From: Aquimarina algicola | GTDB lineage: Bacteria; Bacteroidota; Bacteroidia; Flavobacteriales; Flavobacteriaceae | Reading direction: 5' to 3' | Assembly: GCF_006443095.1 (NCBI RefSeq) | Contig: NZ_VFWZ01000001.1 | Location: 310,001-374,000, forward strand | Length of the DNA: 64,000 bases | Shown: one piece after another, positions 32,559 through 39,715 of the stretch | Layout of the letters: each line of letters begins with the position of its first letter | Position numbering within the stretch: the first letter of the stretch is position 1 | Translations under genes and position numbers: made by a program | Notes under the pieces: generated by a model | Told to the model about the DNA's origin: nothing | The model's input: the letters and a program-made list of their open reading frames with translations, nothing else | The model's database searches: none

Positions 32559-33190
32559 CTCAACATCAAGTAGCTGTTTAATTCTTCGTTATCAAAAATC
32601 AGTGGTTTCTCTTCGGGAATCAAAAGTTTTTCAAGCTCTTGTGATTTTACAAATTTGTGTTGTTCTGTTACAAAATCTGTAATATCTTCTATTTCAATAA
32701 TATCTTCTTTTGCGTATGATGTAATAAACTTGTTACGTAAACCAATTTGAATAGCTCTACGTTCTAATTTTGTACCATAAGGATTATGATCAGGGTCCCA
32801 TTGCAATCTGACATCAGATCTTTTTACATCCTCTTGCCAAGATTCATAAGAATCATATAATTTTGATTTATAAGAAGAATATACTGCATTCTCCAGATAG
32901 TTTTCAAAAGCAGCTCTCTTGAGATGGATTGCTAATACAGTTTCTTGACCTTCTTTTGTTGCCCAACCATTTCTAAACATCATCCATAAAAAATTAGGTT
33001 TTATCCAGGTCATTCTATCCAAACTAAATGCACCTCCAAAGAATTGATTTTTTGCCGCAAAATTTCCTATTTCGGGTCGATATGATTGATATACTATTAT
33101 TTTCTCATCATCATATTGTGCCATAATATGGTATCCTGTTTGCGGCCATACGGATTGTTGTTCTGTATATTTTTTAAGTTGTAATTTCAT
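32555..33190 (-). CDS. DUF4291 domain-containing protein
   Basis: The ~211-residue protein has the DUF4291 pattern: YTEQQSVWPQTGYHIMAQYDDEKIIVYQSYRPEIG, FGGAFSLDRMTWIKPNFLWMMFRNGWATKEGQE and LQWDPDHNPYGTKLERRAIQIGL. No activity is established to my knowledge. The ATG at 33190 overlaps the NADAR gene by 17 bp and is preferred to the upstream alternative at 33214. Its tight packing between NADAR and a macro domain points to a role in ADP-ribose or NAD chemistry; the conserved Trp, Arg and Glu residues could form an active site (inference). Confidence 0.85.
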   Translation of the reverse strand: MKLQLKKYTEQQSVWPQTGYHIMAQYDDEKIIVYQSYRPEIGNFAAKNQFFGGAFSLDRMTWIKPNFLWMMFRNGWATKEGQETVLAIHLKRAAFENYLENAVYSSYKSKLYDSYESWQEDVKRSDVRLQWDPDHNPYGTKLERRAIQIGLRNKFITSYAKEDIIEIEDITDFVTEQHKFVKSQELEKLLIPEEKPLIFDNEELNSYLMLR

Positions 33191-33746
33191 TTTTTTTATG
33201 TGTTTGTAACTCATCTCTCACTTCCATCAAAGCAAAGCCTAGTAAATTTTGGCCTCTCCAAAGGTTTGGATTTTCGGCTTTTTCATTACTTTGCCCCATA
33301 CCAATTCCCCAAATCCGATCTCTAGGGCTGGCTTCTACAAGAATTCTATTTTTTGTACTTAATAAAAAATCTTTTAATTCTTGGTGTTGAGAGAATTTAT
33401 GTATGTTACCTTGTTTTACGATTTCATATTTATGCTGATTCCAAATTTTTGGATCAAAATTTTTCACTTTCCTACCGAGTTGTTTTGCTTCCATAGGGCT
33501 AGAAGACATTATAATTTCTTCTATCATTTTTGGATCATCAAATACTCTTGCTTTTTCTGCCATCATCCAGTGTTCGGCAGTTTTATACGTAATACCTTCA
33601 ACCTCAAAAGCAGATTTCCACCATTGGCTAAAACAACTTTTACCAATGTTACCATCTTTGTTGGGTGTATGTCCCCAAAAGAAAAGGTATTTTAATTTTT
33701 TTCCTGTATTAAAAATAGTTTCTATTTGTTGTCGTGTATATTTCAT
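33174..33746 (-). CDS. NADAR (YbiA-like) domain protein
   Basis: The 190-residue protein has the NADAR/YbiA hallmark segments: YLFFWGHTP near the start, SCFSQWWKSAFEVEGITYKTAEHWMMAEKARVF, MEAKQLGRKVKNFDPKIWNQHKYEIV, and RIWGIGMGQSNEKAENPNLWRGQNLLGFALMEVRDEL. Characterised NADAR proteins cleave N-glycosidic bonds; recent reports describe removal of ADP-ribose from guanine bases of nucleic acid. It overlaps the ADP-ribosylglycohydrolase gene by 4 bp. Confidence 0.92.
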   Translation of the reverse strand: MKYTRQQIETIFNTGKKLKYLFFWGHTPNKDGNIGKSCFSQWWKSAFEVEGITYKTAEHWMMAEKARVFDDPKMIEEIIMSSSPMEAKQLGRKVKNFDPKIWNQHKYEIVKQGNIHKFSQHQELKDFLLSTKNRILVEASPRDRIWGIGMGQSNEKAENPNLWRGQNLLGFALMEVRDELQTHKKNEITT

Positions 33747-34684
33747 TGTAAACTAGTATTAAACTTATGAATTAGTGCTATGATATCATCATATCTGGCT
33801 AGTTGTAAACTCCAACTTTCGGGGATATTATGATATCCATAATATATTCCTGCAAGACCTCCTGTAATTGCACCGGTTGTATCTGTATCTTCTCCAAGAT
33901 TCACTGCTTTTAACACGGCTTCTTGATATGAGTTTGAGTTCAAAAGACACCAAAAAGATGCTTCTAATGAGTGTAATACGTATCCACTTCCTTTTATATC
34001 TGATCGATTCTGTTTTGAAATATCTTCTTCTAAAACTCTTGAGAAAAAATGCACCTCTTTTTGATCAAAATTTTTCTTTGATATAAAGTTGATGATCTTA
34101 CTTTTTAGTTCTGAGTATCCTTCTTTCTTATCTTTGCCTGATAGTAATAACAATGCGTATTCAACATAAATAAAACAAGAAAAAACAGATCGAAAATGTC
34201 TATGAGTCAAAGAAGATACTTCTTGTATGATCTCGTATCGTTTTTCGATATCGTTTTCTTTTTCAAGAAAAAATACTATTGGCAATATTCGCATTAAAGA
34301 GCCGTTTCCGTTAGCATATTCACCTTCTCCACCACAAAATTGGGGAGGCATACCTCTTTTAAAATTATCTATAGCATTTCTGGTTGTGATTCCAATATCA
34401 AAAACTTCTCCATGTGGAGTCCAAAGACTCTCATAAAACCATTGCATTTGTTTTTTTCCGATATCATTTAGGTCATAACCATTACATAAACTATCCATAA
34501 GACAAAAGGTTAAAGAACTGTCATCAGACCAAGTACCAACGGGTTGATTATGACTACCAAATCCAGTCATATCTCTCGCTGGTTTTTTATCCATTATTTT
34601 TCGGTCTAGAAATTCATACGGAACTCCTACTGCATCTCCAACTGCTACTCCGAATATTCCTGCTTTTATGTTATCTAACCTCAT
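33743..34684 (-). CDS. ADP-ribosylglycohydrolase (DraG/ARH family)
   Basis: The 313-residue protein is full length and carries the ARH signatures: GVAVGDAVGVPYEF, GTWSDDSSLTFCLMDSL (metal-binding Asp pair) and the C-terminal LGEDTDTTGAITGGLAGIYYG. ARH/DraG enzymes use two Mg2+ ions to free ADP-ribose from modified Arg, Ser or other acceptors. It lies 6 bp after prs and overlaps NADAR, so it is firmly in the operon. Confidence 0.93.
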   Translation of the reverse strand: MRLDNIKAGIFGVAVGDAVGVPYEFLDRKIMDKKPARDMTGFGSHNQPVGTWSDDSSLTFCLMDSLCNGYDLNDIGKKQMQWFYESLWTPHGEVFDIGITTRNAIDNFKRGMPPQFCGGEGEYANGNGSLMRILPIVFFLEKENDIEKRYEIIQEVSSLTHRHFRSVFSCFIYVEYALLLLSGKDKKEGYSELKSKIINFISKKNFDQKEVHFFSRVLEEDISKQNRSDIKGSGYVLHSLEASFWCLLNSNSYQEAVLKAVNLGEDTDTTGAITGGLAGIYYGYHNIPESWSLQLARYDDIIALIHKFNTSLQ

Positions 34685-34690
34685 TTTTTC

Positions 34691-35509
34691 TTAAAATTTT
34701 ATTTGTACCACTCCTTTTTCATTGACATCCTTGAAAGAGTTTGTTGTAAAAATGGTATCGAATTCCTCTATTAATGTTGTTGTTCCTTTACTAAAAATCC
34801 CATGACTCACAATGAGGCTTAATTTACCGGCGTTTTTCTCTTTTAATGCTTGTGCCAGACCTAAAAAAGTACCTCCTCCATCACAAATATCGTCTACAAT
34901 AACACAATGTTTATGATTCAAATCTTCTTCATACACTCTAAAACCAGATAATTGCCCTGTAGTTACATCTCTCTTTTTTGAACATTCTATTACTTCTATA
35001 CCTCCTAAATACTCTGATACTTTATAGATCTTTTTTAATGCACCCCCATCAGGAGAAATTAGTAACACCTCTTCGTGTATTGTTGATAAACTTTCTTTTA
35101 CAAAATCATAGTTATGAATGACTTTGACATTGTTTAATACTGCCGGAGTTACTTCAGAATGTGGATCAAAAACAAGTACCTCATCATACTGTTGAGCATT
35201 AATAATATCTGCATATACTTTTACACTCAAAGGTTCTCCTGAAACCATCACCCTATCTTGTCGTGCTGCCGGAAAATACGGTATGAAAACATTAATATGC
35301 TTCACTTTCATTCTTCTTAAGGCATCTGTAGCAATAAGCAACAATCCCAAATCATTAAAAGAATTGATACGATGTGTAATTGTAATCTCATTTCCAATAT
35401 TTTGATCAAGGATTTTGATGTGCGGCTCTCCCCCATTGAACGTAAATGCTTCAAAATTGATGGACGAATTATATGGTGTAAACGACGAATCTAGATGTAA
35501 ATACTTCAT
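34691..35509 (-). CDS. short ribose-phosphate pyrophosphokinase homologue
   Basis: The 272-residue protein is a PRPP-synthetase homologue: YFPAARQDRVM (ATP loop), FDPHSEVTPA (metal-binding His), SPDGGALKK and the PRPP loop CVIVDDICDGGGTFLG. It is shorter than housekeeping Prs (~310 residues), diverges at the N-terminus and has a Cys-Asp-Gly-Gly-Gly PRPP loop rather than the usual Asp-Thr-Gly-Gly-Thr. Pairs of such proteins with NAMPT are known in phages, where the product is ADP-ribose pyrophosphate. The ATG at 35509 is preferred to an upstream TTG at 35530, which lies inside the operator. Confidence 0.87.
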   Translation of the reverse strand: MKYLHLDSSFTPYNSSINFEAFTFNGGEPHIKILDQNIGNEITITHRINSFNDLGLLLIATDALRRMKVKHINVFIPYFPAARQDRVMVSGEPLSVKVYADIINAQQYDEVLVFDPHSEVTPAVLNNVKVIHNYDFVKESLSTIHEEVLLISPDGGALKKIYKVSEYLGGIEVIECSKKRDVTTGQLSGFRVYEEDLNHKHCVIVDDICDGGGTFLGLAQALKEKNAGKLSLIVSHGIFSKGTTTLIEEFDTIFTTNSFKDVNEKGVVQIKF

Positions 35510-35510
35510 T

Positions 35511-35558
35511 ATTGTGTTATTTTTACGCAAATTTAGAGTTCAATAATGGATTAACCAA
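35511..35558 (-). promoter_or_regulatory. prs promoter with NrtR-type operator
   Basis: ATTGTGT-N7-ACGCAAA at 35511-35531 matches the nampt operator in one arm fully and in the other at 5 of 7. On the minus strand a TAAATTTG -7 box (35535-35528) overlaps the ACGCAAA arm at the same offset as at nampt, with TTG at 35558-35556 and the same 20-bp spacer. A further TTTGCGT half-site is at 35563-35569. Confidence 0.68.
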
Positions 35559-35666
35559 ATATTTTGCGTAAAATTTACATTAAAATAAAATATTCCAAAT
35601 CAGATTTTTAGATTTTGTAAGGAGATTGAGATGTAAAAAATCTTAAAATTATCGAAGCAACAGATC

Positions 35667-36347
35667 TTATTTAATATCAAATATGAATCCTTCTTTTTGG
35701 TGCTTGAAGTATTGTTTTTTATTAAATTGAAATAGATTTGCAGGTCTGCCCCTGCCTTCTGAAACTTTTTCGTCTAATTCTTCTAAGATATCAAAACTGA
35801 GTATTTTTTTTCTAAAGTTCCTTCGGTCTATTTCCTTCTCTAAAATTGTCATGTATAACTTTTCTAAATCAGAAAACAGAAATTTATCATCGAGAAGGTC
35901 AAAACCTATAGGTTCGTAAGTCAATTTGTTTTTTAACCTTTTTTTTGCCTGTTCAAGAATCATATGGTGATCAAATGCTAGTTCTGGTAATTCCTGAATA
36001 GGAAACCAAGCTACATCATTGGCATCTGTATCTGCTTTGATCTTATGATGTTCGGGTTTGACTAATGCAAAATATGTGATACTAATGACTCTATTTCTTG
36101 GATCTCTTTTTACAGCACCAAATGAATACAATTGTTCCAAGTAATCTGCAGTTACGTTGGTTTCTTCTTTTAATTCACGCATTACTGCTTCTTCCAAACT
36201 TTCGTTTTCTAAAACTAATCCTCCAGGCAATGCCCATGAATCTTTAAAAGGTTCTATATCTCGTTTGATTAGCAACACATTCAAAGATTTATCTTTGTAA
36301 CCAAAGACTACGGCATCTACAGCAACTTTAATATTTTGGCGTATCAT
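35667..36347 (-). CDS. nrtR: NrtR-type regulator: Nudix domain plus winged helix
   Basis: The 226-residue protein has an N-terminal Nudix domain (VAVDAVVFGYKD, LPGGLVLENESLEEAVMRELKEETNV about residues 42-67) and a C-terminal winged-helix domain (ILSFDILEELDEKVSEGRGRPANLFQFN), the NrtR layout. Known NrtR proteins bind ADP-ribose or related compounds through the Nudix domain and repress NAD biosynthesis or salvage genes. It heads the NAD/ADP-ribose gene set. Its start codon lies inside a palindrome that matches the other two operators. Confidence 0.88.
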   Translation of the reverse strand: MIRQNIKVAVDAVVFGYKDKSLNVLLIKRDIEPFKDSWALPGGLVLENESLEEAVMRELKEETNVTADYLEQLYSFGAVKRDPRNRVISITYFALVKPEHHKIKADTDANDVAWFPIQELPELAFDHHMILEQAKKRLKNKLTYEPIGFDLLDDKFLFSDLEKLYMTILEKEIDRRNFRKKILSFDILEELDEKVSEGRGRPANLFQFNKKQYFKHQKEGFIFDIK

Positions 36348-36360
36348 ATACGCAAAATTA
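36336..36360 (-). promoter_or_regulatory. nrtR operator overlapping the start codon
   Basis: TTGGCGT-N7-ACGCAAA at 36336-36356 contains the nrtR start codon (36345-36347) in its spacer. A TAATTTTG -7-like box (36360-36353) overlaps the ACGCAAA arm at the same offset as in the other two sites. No -33 TTG is seen. If that -7 is used, the mRNA would be leaderless or nearly so. The layout fits autorepression. Confidence 0.6.
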
Positions 36361-36425
36361 TGAATTTACAGTTATAGTATTTACTATATTAAGAGATTTT
36401 TTAAGAAAATAGAGTTTAAAAATTA

Positions 36426-36926
36426 TTATTCAACACGTTCAAGTTGTTTTTGAAGCCGATAGAGATCGTAGTAATCTTTTTGTGCTATAATCTTACCTTC
36501 TTCGTTAATAGTTGTTGTACTGATTCCTTTGATAGAAAACTTTTTATTTTTAATGATGTTCGAACCCCATTGACCATTAAAAGTTCCTCCATACGTCCAT
36601 TCATATGTAATTGTGTTTTTGTCGATAAAAGCATCTCCACTTCTTACCCAATACATGTCAGGGACATTTCCCATAAAAGTATCAGTAATATGTTTGGTAA
36701 CATTAGATTTCCCTTTGATTATTGTATCTGATGGTAAGTTATACCATATGACATTTTGGTCAAAAAAACTGCCAATTTCTGAAGCGTCATGTTTTGTCCA
36801 TGCAAACATATATTCTTGTAAAATACTTTCGGGGTTATGATTGGTTTTTATAGATGTTTTTTTAGAATCCTTACAGGCACTCAATAGTATTACTAATACC
36901 AGAGCTATTTTTACTATTATTTTCAT
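36426..36926 (-). CDS. NTF2-like (SnoaL-type) lipoprotein
   Basis: The 166-residue protein begins with a lipobox (MKIIVKIALVLVILLSAC, Cys about residue 18) and a SnoaL/NTF2-like cone fold (ESILQEYMFAWTKHDASEIGSFFDQNVIWYNLPSDTIIKGKSNV, then GKIIAQKDYYDLYRL). Such domains bind small hydrophobic molecules or act as isomerases; no substrate is evident. The frame runs to 36965, but the ATG at 36926 gives the clean lipoprotein signal. The SDR gene ends 33 bp upstream. Confidence 0.8.
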   Translation of the reverse strand: MKIIVKIALVLVILLSACKDSKKTSIKTNHNPESILQEYMFAWTKHDASEIGSFFDQNVIWYNLPSDTIIKGKSNVTKHITDTFMGNVPDMYWVRSGDAFIDKNTITYEWTYGGTFNGQWGSNIIKNKKFSIKGISTTTINEEGKIIAQKDYYDLYRLQKQLERVE

Positions 36927-36958
36927 GTTTTCAATATTTCTTTTTGATTGAATTGATT

Positions 36959-37684
36959 TTACCATTCGATTTTACCGTTTTCATCAAGAAAACCTCCATT
37001 GGGACCATTATCTGGTAAAGTTGCCAGATTTACGATCACTTTAGAACCTTGTTTTGGTGTTCGTGGTCCTGTTTTTCCATTCAAATCGGTAGCACAATAT
37101 CCAGGATCAGCAGAATTTACTTTGATATTTGTGTCTTTAAGTTCGTAGGCGAATAGAATCGTTATGGCATTAAGAGCTGTCTTGGAGGTACTATATGCTA
37201 ATGATTTATAAGCATAATATTCATAATCAGGATCAGAATTTTGTGTTAGTGATGCCAGACCACTAGATACATTAACAATTCTTGCTTCTTTTGATTTTTT
37301 TAATAATGGAAGAAAATATTTTATCGTGGCAATGACCCCAAAAGTATTTACCTTAAATGTATCTTCAATAACATTCATTGATACCTCTAACATAGGCATT
37401 CCAAAATCTAACCATACTCCGGCATTATTGATCAGTGCATCTAATTTTCCGAAGTCTTTTTCTATAGTATCTTTTGCCTTTTTGATAGAGGTTTCACTAG
37501 TAATATCAATTTGAACAAAAGTGGCATTAGGATTGTCTAAATCGACTAATGTTTGTTTTCCTTTTTCTATGTTTCTAGAGCCAATAATAACTGTATATTC
37601 ATGATCCAAAAAAGTTTTAGCGGTTTCTAGGCCAATACCTTTATTTGCACCTGTTATTAATACTACTTTTTTATTTGTATTCAT
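36959..37684 (-). CDS. short-chain dehydrogenase/reductase
   Basis: The 241-residue SDR has the cofactor motif TGANKGIGLETA at residues 12-23, NNAGVW near 88, the catalytic Ser in VNVSSGLAS, and YSTSK (Tyr-x-x-x-Lys, about 165-169). TGANKGIG and the long substrate loop resemble carbonyl-reductase-like classical SDRs. It probably reduces carbonyl compounds with NADPH in the cytoplasm. It is followed by the NTF2-like lipoprotein gene and may share a transcript. Confidence 0.9.
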   Translation of the reverse strand: MNTNKKVVLITGANKGIGLETAKTFLDHEYTVIIGSRNIEKGKQTLVDLDNPNATFVQIDITSETSIKKAKDTIEKDFGKLDALINNAGVWLDFGMPMLEVSMNVIEDTFKVNTFGVIATIKYFLPLLKKSKEARIVNVSSGLASLTQNSDPDYEYYAYKSLAYSTSKTALNAITILFAYELKDTNIKVNSADPGYCATDLNGKTGPRTPKQGSKVIVNLATLPDNGPNGGFLDENGKIEW

Positions 37685-37774
37685 GTGATTCTTTTTTAAT
37701 GACGTATAACCAGAGATAAATTGGTTTTAAAATGATTTTTTTGATATAAGGCGAGAAATTGAACTTAGACAATC

Positions 37775-38071
37775 TTAAAGGTTTAAAACTTTCCAGTATC
37801 TAATATTTGGAGCAGCGGTAAAGGTATTCTCAAGAATATCCATTACACCAGTATCTGTTCGCCATTTTAGATAGGCTTCATAATATTCTATGGTTTCCCA
37901 TTCTTGATAAAAAACAACAGTATTGTGCTCTAAGTTTTTGTGAATTTTAATGCTGATAAAACCCGGATATTCCCTAGTTTCAGGTAAATATTTTGACAAT
38001 AAGAGCTGAAATTCATCAACTTTATCTTCTTTTAAATTTGCTTCAAGGATAACGATTGCATTATTTTTCAT
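37775..38071 (-). CDS. antibiotic-biosynthesis-monooxygenase (ABM) domain protein
   Basis: The 98-residue protein is a single ABM domain (IVILEANLKEDKVDEFQLLLSKYLPETREYPGFISIKI, TVVFYQEWETIEYYEAYLKW), a dimeric alpha-beta barrel common in quinol monooxygenases and heme-degrading enzymes. The frame opens at 38101, but that codon lies inside a likely -7 box (38099-38106), so ATG 38071 (or 38080) is preferred. A 22-bp palindrome at about -42 fits control by the adjacent Crp/Fnr-type gene. A decayed copy is at 46.5-46.8 kb. Confidence 0.82.
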   Translation of the reverse strand: MKNNAIVILEANLKEDKVDEFQLLLSKYLPETREYPGFISIKIHKNLEHNTVVFYQEWETIEYYEAYLKWRTDTGVMDILENTFTAAPNIRYWKVLNL

Positions 38072-38098
38072 TCTTTTCATTTTTGAGTTATGATGTGT

Positions 38099-38146
38099 CA
38101 AATGTAGAATGCAAGACCCTTTTATTTCTTGACATAAAGCAAGAAA
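38099..38146 (-). promoter_or_regulatory. candidate Crp/Fnr operator and promoter of the ABM gene
   Basis: TTTCTTG-N8-CAAGAAA at 38125-38146 is a perfect 22-bp palindrome, the size of Crp/Fnr sites. On the minus strand a TACATTTG -7 box follows at 38106-38099, which puts the palindrome centre near -42, the usual class II activator position. There is no -33 TTG, as expected for an activator-dependent promoter. The same palindrome and -7 box are kept at 46793-46836. Confidence 0.6.
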
Positions 38147-38152
38147 ACAGTT

Positions 38153-38728
38153 TTATGTAGAAAGTACTCGGCGTCGTACTCGGCTTAACGTACTATCGGT
38201 AATGCCTAAAAATGAAGCTATGTATTTGAGTGGTGCTTTTTGGATAAGCCTGGGGCGAAGTTTAAGTAATTGTTCGTAGCGTTCTTCTGAAGATAAATGA
38301 ATATTAGATAAAATATATTTCTTGATATTAATTAATAATTCTTCATGAATCAATTTTTGATAAATATGCATTTCAGGAACTACTTTGTAAATATCTTGTA
38401 AATCTTGGTATGAAAAATAAGTAATTGTTGTCTCTTCTAGACATTGAATGTACTCTTGAGTAGGTTCTTGTTTTAAAAAACTTACTATTTCTGTAATGTA
38501 TTCTTGATCAGTTAACAGCCAATTTGTTGTTTCTATACCTTGAGTATTGATATTGAAAACTCTCATCAACCCTTTTTCTATATATCCTGTAATATGACAG
38601 ACTTGACCAGGCTCTATAAAAAAATCATTTTTTAAATATGTTTTTGTTTTAATAACCGATAACAGATATTTTTCTTGTAATACTGTTAAATTTATTTTTG
38701 ATTTTATTTGATGTAGTAATGTATTCAA
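38153..38728 (-). CDS. Crp/Fnr-family transcriptional regulator
   Basis: The 191-residue protein has a cyclic-nucleotide-binding-like domain (about residues 20-130: FFIEPGQVCHITGYIEKGLMRVF) and a short HTH (SSEERYEQLLKLRPRLIQKAPLKYIASFLGITDSTLSRVRRRVL). It lacks the Cys cluster of true Fnr proteins. The effector is unknown. The 22-bp palindrome just after its stop codon, in front of the ABM gene, is its likely binding site. Confidence 0.88.
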   Translation of the reverse strand: MNTLLHQIKSKINLTVLQEKYLLSVIKTKTYLKNDFFIEPGQVCHITGYIEKGLMRVFNINTQGIETTNWLLTDQEYITEIVSFLKQEPTQEYIQCLEETTITYFSYQDLQDIYKVVPEMHIYQKLIHEELLINIKKYILSNIHLSSEERYEQLLKLRPRLIQKAPLKYIASFLGITDSTLSRVRRRVLST

Positions 38729-38791
38729 TTATAGTGTTTTAAGTTATATGTATTGAATTAAGGGTTAAAGTAATGAATTTTATGTTCTTCA

Positions 38792-39247
38792 TTATTGTAT
38801 ACTATTTTGAGGCCTATTTGTTTTTAGTTTTATGTATAGCATATATAATGCATGTGGTAACATAATAAATGTCATTCCTGAAAAAGGGATCATATAGATC
38901 CCTATTGCAATAACAAATAAATATGACCAAACAAAGCTTGTTGGTATTTTATGTAGTGTTGCTTCTATATAATGTACTAAAAGTCCTAACGGAATTAGGA
39001 GTAAACCAAAATAAAAGAACCAAAAAGCAGCAAAGTTTTCATAATTCATTTGTCCATTTAATAATGGAAATTCAAATAACCCCTCACTAATTTTAAATAA
39101 ATATGTTTTACAAAAACTATAAAATTGGTTACCAAATGCATATGGTGTAATTCCTAATGTTGAATGACAAACCCCTGTTATTATAATTATTACTCCATTT
39201 GAAATTTGCATACCTATGTTTTTAGTTCTATATACATTAAAAATCAT
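38792..39247 (-). CDS. DUF6463-like multi-span membrane protein
   Basis: The 151-residue protein has about four hydrophobic helices (ISNGVIIIITGVCHSTLGI, FAAFWFFYFGLLLIPLGLLVHYI, FVWSYLFVIAIGIYMIPFSGMTFIMLPHALYML). The spacing and the GVCHSTLG start resemble DUF6463 proteins, whose function is unknown. A later ATG at 39211 (MQISNGVII) is a plausible alternative start. It follows the small ABM gene by 25 bp and is upstream of the Crp/Fnr-type gene. Confidence 0.65.
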   Translation of the reverse strand: MIFNVYRTKNIGMQISNGVIIIITGVCHSTLGITPYAFGNQFYSFCKTYLFKISEGLFEFPLLNGQMNYENFAAFWFFYFGLLLIPLGLLVHYIEATLHKIPTSFVWSYLFVIAIGIYMIPFSGMTFIMLPHALYMLYIKLKTNRPQNSIQ

Positions 39248-39272
39248 CTAAATTTAAGTCTTGTTTTTGGAC

Positions 39273-39563
39273 TTAGATTGATAATACTTCAAAATATTTG
39301 ATCTCTGGACCTTGGGCTATAAATCCTGAAAGTTCTTGGAGAACACCATTTTCTCTAATAAAGTTTAGATATTCAAGATGATCTAGCTTTGTATTCCAGT
39401 CTTCATAAAAAACCATTTCATCTTTTTCAGTATTAAACAAAATATCAACTGAATTACAACCTTTAAAGCTTCTTACATTTGGTAAATTCTTTTCAAGAAA
39501 AAGCAATAGGTTATCGTATGTTTCAGCATTAATTTTGGAAGTTAATATTACTTTATAACTCAT
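39273..39563 (-). CDS. second ABM-domain protein
   Basis: The 96-residue protein is a second single ABM-like domain (VILTSKINAETYDNLLLFLEKNLPNVRSFKGCNSVDILFN, MVFYEDWNTKLDHLEYLNFIRENGVLQEL, KYFEVLSI), clearly related to the protein at 37775-38071. It may oxidise quinols or act on small molecules. It is first in a small minus-strand run with the DUF6463-like protein and the Crp/Fnr regulator. Confidence 0.8.
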   Translation of the reverse strand: MSYKVILTSKINAETYDNLLLFLEKNLPNVRSFKGCNSVDILFNTEKDEMVFYEDWNTKLDHLEYLNFIRENGVLQELSGFIAQGPEIKYFEVLSI

Positions 39564-39643
39564 TTTTTAATTCATTTTTATATTAAACAATTATTGTATT
39601 ATTTATAAGAGGTGTATTTCTAATGCGTATAAACTTATTTTTA

Positions 39644-39715
39644 TTATGGGGATTATATTGATATAACCCCCATAAACACTAAAAAAAACACTTAATTACG
39701 AAAACGTAAAGTGTT
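39644..39715 (-). terminator. terminator hairpins after the T9SS-exported beta-helix gene
   Basis: Two stems lie here. One pairs AACACTT (from 39687) with AAGTGTT ending at 39715 with a small bulge; on the minus strand it overlaps the stop codon and is followed by eight T. The other pairs TTATGGGG (39644-39651) with CCCCATAA (39668-39675). The first is the more likely terminator. Confidence 0.55.

Noticed and set aside
35563-35583. A second operator TTTGCGT upstream of prs.
   Set aside because: Only one arm is good (the other is ACATTAA), so it is mentioned as a half-site rather than a further full operator.
27335-36347. The NAD/ADP-ribose region as a prophage.
   Set aside because: Phage carry NAMPT/Prs pairs, but there are no structural, integrase or lysis genes; composition and promoters resemble the rest of the window.
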